In this document: positions 62,373 through 64,000 of the stretch, piece after piece
Layout of the letters: each line of letters starts with the position of its first letter
How positions within the stretch are numbered: the stretch's first letter is position 1
DNA from: Algoriphagus mannitolivorans DSM 15301
Lineage (GTDB): Bacteria; Bacteroidota; Bacteroidia; Cytophagales; Cyclobacteriaceae
Direction: 5' to 3'
NCBI RefSeq assembly: GCF_000429425.1
Contig: NZ_KE386902.1
Coordinates: 299,481-363,480, forward strand
DNA length: 64,000 nt
Made by a program: the position numbers and the translations under genes
Notes under the pieces: generated by a model
Databases searched by the model: none
What the model was told of the DNA's origin: nothing
The model's input: only the letters and a program-made list of their open reading frames with translations

Positions 62373-62408
62373 AAAAAAAAGGAAGTGTACCGAAGCACAC
62401 TTCCTTTT
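62373..62408 (-). terminator. strong UUCG-loop terminator between SusD and the FG-GAP genes
   Basis: On the reverse strand AAAGGAAGTGTGC pairs with GTACACTTCCTTT around a C(UUCG)G tetraloop, followed by eight Ts. It lies 20 bases after the SusD stop and 10 before the next start, so it should act as an internal attenuator or as an operon boundary. Confidence 0.9.
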
Positions 62409-62428
62409 ACAAATATAGATTCTATCAA

Positions 62429-63919
62429 TTAATAACCAGGGTTCTGCTTCAGAGCAGGGTTGGCATTGATTTGATTTTGAGGGATTGGGAACAAGGCTCT
62501 GAAAGCTTCAGACTGTCCTTTTTCCCACCATGGCTGATTCCATTTTCCGAAACGGATTTGGTCAGATCTTCTGGTGGCCTCAGCAAACATTTCTCTACCT
62601 CTCTCTGCGAATAGCTCGTCAAGAGTAATTGTAGTATATGCTGGCATGTTCGCTCTGGTTCTGATTAAGTTGACCCAGTTTAAGGCCACAGCAGTTTTAC
62701 CTTGACGCAAAGCAGCTTCTGCCTTGATTAGGATGATTTCACCGTATCTGATCAATGGATAATCATTGTTTAGGGAAGATGCAGCTCCATTAGCGAATTC
62801 AAACTTGCCTACTCTTACACCTGCCTGACGGAAAGCGTTAGGGAAAAGCATGTTGATTTTAGGAGTGAAGGTAAGAGGCTGTCCATCCGGATCATTTGCT
62901 TCAGCGGAGATGTCAAGAAGACGCGTTCCGTTTGCAGCAAATTGAGGTCCTTCGATGAAGGATTTCTTACGGGAATCATTGGCGTCGAAGCTGTTGTAAA
63001 ACTCTTCCAAAGATGCGTATCCGTTCCATGGCTGATCTTGCAGGTTGTAAGTCTGCTGACTTAGGTAGTGCAAGGTCATTTGTGCCAAGTTGAATCCTCC
63101 TGCATTGTTTTGATCGTAAGGAAGGGTTAGGATATTCTCAGTAGATCCGCTGTTTCTTTCAGAGAAGTTCGCAAAGAAATTAGAGGTCAAAGAATACTTA
63201 CCGCTGTTGATCACTGCGTCAGCTGCTGCTTCTGCCTCAGCCCATTTGGTAGTACCTGTGTAAACACCGGCATTCAAATAAAGCTTGGCCAACATTGCCT
63301 GAGCAGTCATTTTGTTGATGTTCTGCTTCAAGCTTGTCTCAGGAAGCAAGGCGATATTGTCCTTGATGGACTTCTCGATGAAAGCAAACACTTGAGCTCT
63401 TGTAGCATTGGTAGGGTTTCCACCTGTGGTGTTTTCATCGATGATCGGCACGTTTCCGAAGCTGTCGATCAACCACATGTAAATCAAGGCTCTCAACACT
63501 TTCAATTCAGCGTTCAAAGAAGCTACATCCGGATATTGAATCAACAAGTTGTTGATCTCACCGATGGCACTGTAGCAATAAGCCCAAGAGTTGTTGAAAG
63601 ATTCCTCGGAAGGATTCCACTTGTGCTGATGCATTCTGATCCACTGACCACCATCTTCCCAGTCAGCGCCCTTTTGAGGGATTGCCATTTCGTCGGAAGA
63701 TACTTCCTGAATGGACCAAATACTATTATGACCTCCCCAAGAACCAACGATTCGGGAGTAAGCTGAAGCCTTAAGTACGTTAACCAAGTTGGGATTTTTG
63801 CTATTGGCTATATCCTCTGCTGTCACCCCATCTAGTACCTCTTGCTCCAATTCCTGACATGCTCCGATGGCAAATACCAAAGGAAGCATCAAGCAGATTT
63901 TATTGAATGATTTTAACAT
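62429..63919 (-). CDS. RagB/SusD family nutrient-uptake outer-membrane lipoprotein
   Basis: The 496-residue protein has a lipobox AIGAC (Cys20), then the SusD order: an N-terminal SusD-like region (AYSRIVGSWGGHNSIWSIQEVSSDEM) and TPR-like helices (ALIYMWLIDSFGNVPII, AQAMLAKLYLNAGVYTG). The RagB/SusD C-terminal block follows (YPLIRYGEIILIKAEAALRQGK, ERGREMFAEATRRSDQIRFGKW). It binds substrate on the cell surface as the lid of the SusC barrel, whose gene end lies just upstream. No glycoside hydrolase is in the visible locus, so the substrate could be something other than a glycan. Confidence 0.95.
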   Translation of the reverse strand: MLKSFNKICLMLPLVFAIGACQELEQEVLDGVTAEDIANSKNPNLVNVLKASAYSRIVGSWGGHNSIWSIQEVSSDEMAIPQKGADWEDGGQWIRMHQHKWNPSEESFNNSWAYCYSAIGEINNLLIQYPDVASLNAELKVLRALIYMWLIDSFGNVPIIDENTTGGNPTNATRAQVFAFIEKSIKDNIALLPETSLKQNINKMTAQAMLAKLYLNAGVYTGTTKWAEAEAAADAVINSGKYSLTSNFFANFSERNSGSTENILTLPYDQNNAGGFNLAQMTLHYLSQQTYNLQDQPWNGYASLEEFYNSFDANDSRKKSFIEGPQFAANGTRLLDISAEANDPDGQPLTFTPKINMLFPNAFRQAGVRVGKFEFANGAASSLNNDYPLIRYGEIILIKAEAALRQGKTAVALNWVNLIRTRANMPAYTTITLDELFAERGREMFAEATRRSDQIRFGKWNQPWWEKGQSEAFRALFPIPQNQINANPALKQNPGY

Positions 63920-63938
63920 ATCTGTATGATTTAACTGG

Positions 63939-64000
63939 TTATTTAAAGTTTACAGTTACACCCAAAGTGAATGAACGAGTCTGGAAGTAAGTATTTCTAC
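63939..64000 (-). CDS. 3' end of a SusC/RagA TonB-dependent receptor gene, cut by the window edge
   Basis: The last 19 codons before a TAA at 63941-63939 read as TRSFTLGVTVNFK at the C-terminus. This is the final beta-strand pattern (R-T/S-F-T-L-G-V-x-x-x-F) of SusC barrels. The position 20 bases upstream of SusD on the same strand is the normal SusC place. The rest of the gene is outside the window. Confidence 0.8.
   Translation of the reverse strand, partial: RNTYFQTRSFTLGVTVNFK

Noticed and set aside
1..64000. tRNA and rRNA genes
   Set aside because: I looked through the intergenic regions and saw no cloverleaf with a CCA-type end and GTTCGAATC-like T arm, and no rRNA-conserved blocks. 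This was by eye only; tRNAscan-SE would settle it.

Overview
The window looks like a chromosome segment of a free-living Bacteroidota bacterium, most likely class Cytophagia and close to Cyclobacteriaceae/Algoriphagus (inference from gene content). Supporting signs are a SusC/SusD pair, many short lipobox signal peptides (..SC, ..AC), a pcrA-DUF4290-murA run, Rcp1-type response regulators, six-bladed beta-propeller lipoproteins, and TAnnTTTG-like promoter -7 boxes in place of strong Shine-Dalgarno sites. I saw no rRNA, tRNA, CRISPR array or complete insertion sequence.

Layout. 1-16.5 kb is mainly an envelope and catabolic region. It holds a truncated lipoprotein gene, a beta-lactamase-fold hydrolase, an unknown lipoprotein plus small beta-barrel, a TIM-barrel/VOC pair ending in a broken small gene, a sulfatase with a decayed partial second copy, an esterase, a GH25 lysozyme, a propeller-like lipoprotein, a GH13 amylase and an M20 peptidase. 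16.6-17.6 kb is a REP-associated tyrosine transposase between two matching arrays of palindromes. 17.6-20.5 kb has a small lipoprotein and a GMC oxidoreductase with its Tat-exported small subunit. 20.7-26.2 kb is a five-gene signalling operon (single REC, NtrC-type activator, CHASE3 kinase, Rcp1-like REC, REC-PAS kinase). It is followed at 26.6-28.4 kb by general-stress-type genes (DUF1328, CsbD, coiled-coil lipoprotein, Dps), two of which carry sigma-54-like boxes.

29.5-35.9 kb is a GbsR/MarR-regulated RND efflux operon. A repeated GTTC-N10-GAAC motif lies before both the regulator and the pump genes, and the operon ends with an acyl-carrier-like protein that lacks the expected serine. 36.9-40.1 kb is a sugar-acid-type dehydratase/SDR/acetoacetate-decarboxylase-like operon. 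40.1-48.7 kb is largely housekeeping: GT61, murA, DUF4290, a PcrA-like helicase, a lipid A acyltransferase, an ECF sigma/anti-sigma pair, gmk and nadD. 48.8-50.3 kb holds a cysteine-rich secreted peptide with an abnormal ATA start before a beta-propeller lipoprotein.

50.5-64 kb is one reverse-strand locus read as SusC (3' end only), SusD, FG-GAP/UnbV lipoprotein, small lipoprotein, two more FG-GAP/UnbV lipoproteins, and a vanadium-haloperoxidase-family lipoprotein. It has no glycoside hydrolase and is the best candidate here for an uncharacterised surface system. Dispersed intergenic repeats (a 161-bp pair, a 171-bp pair, palindrome clusters and a MITE-like element) are scattered between the genes.
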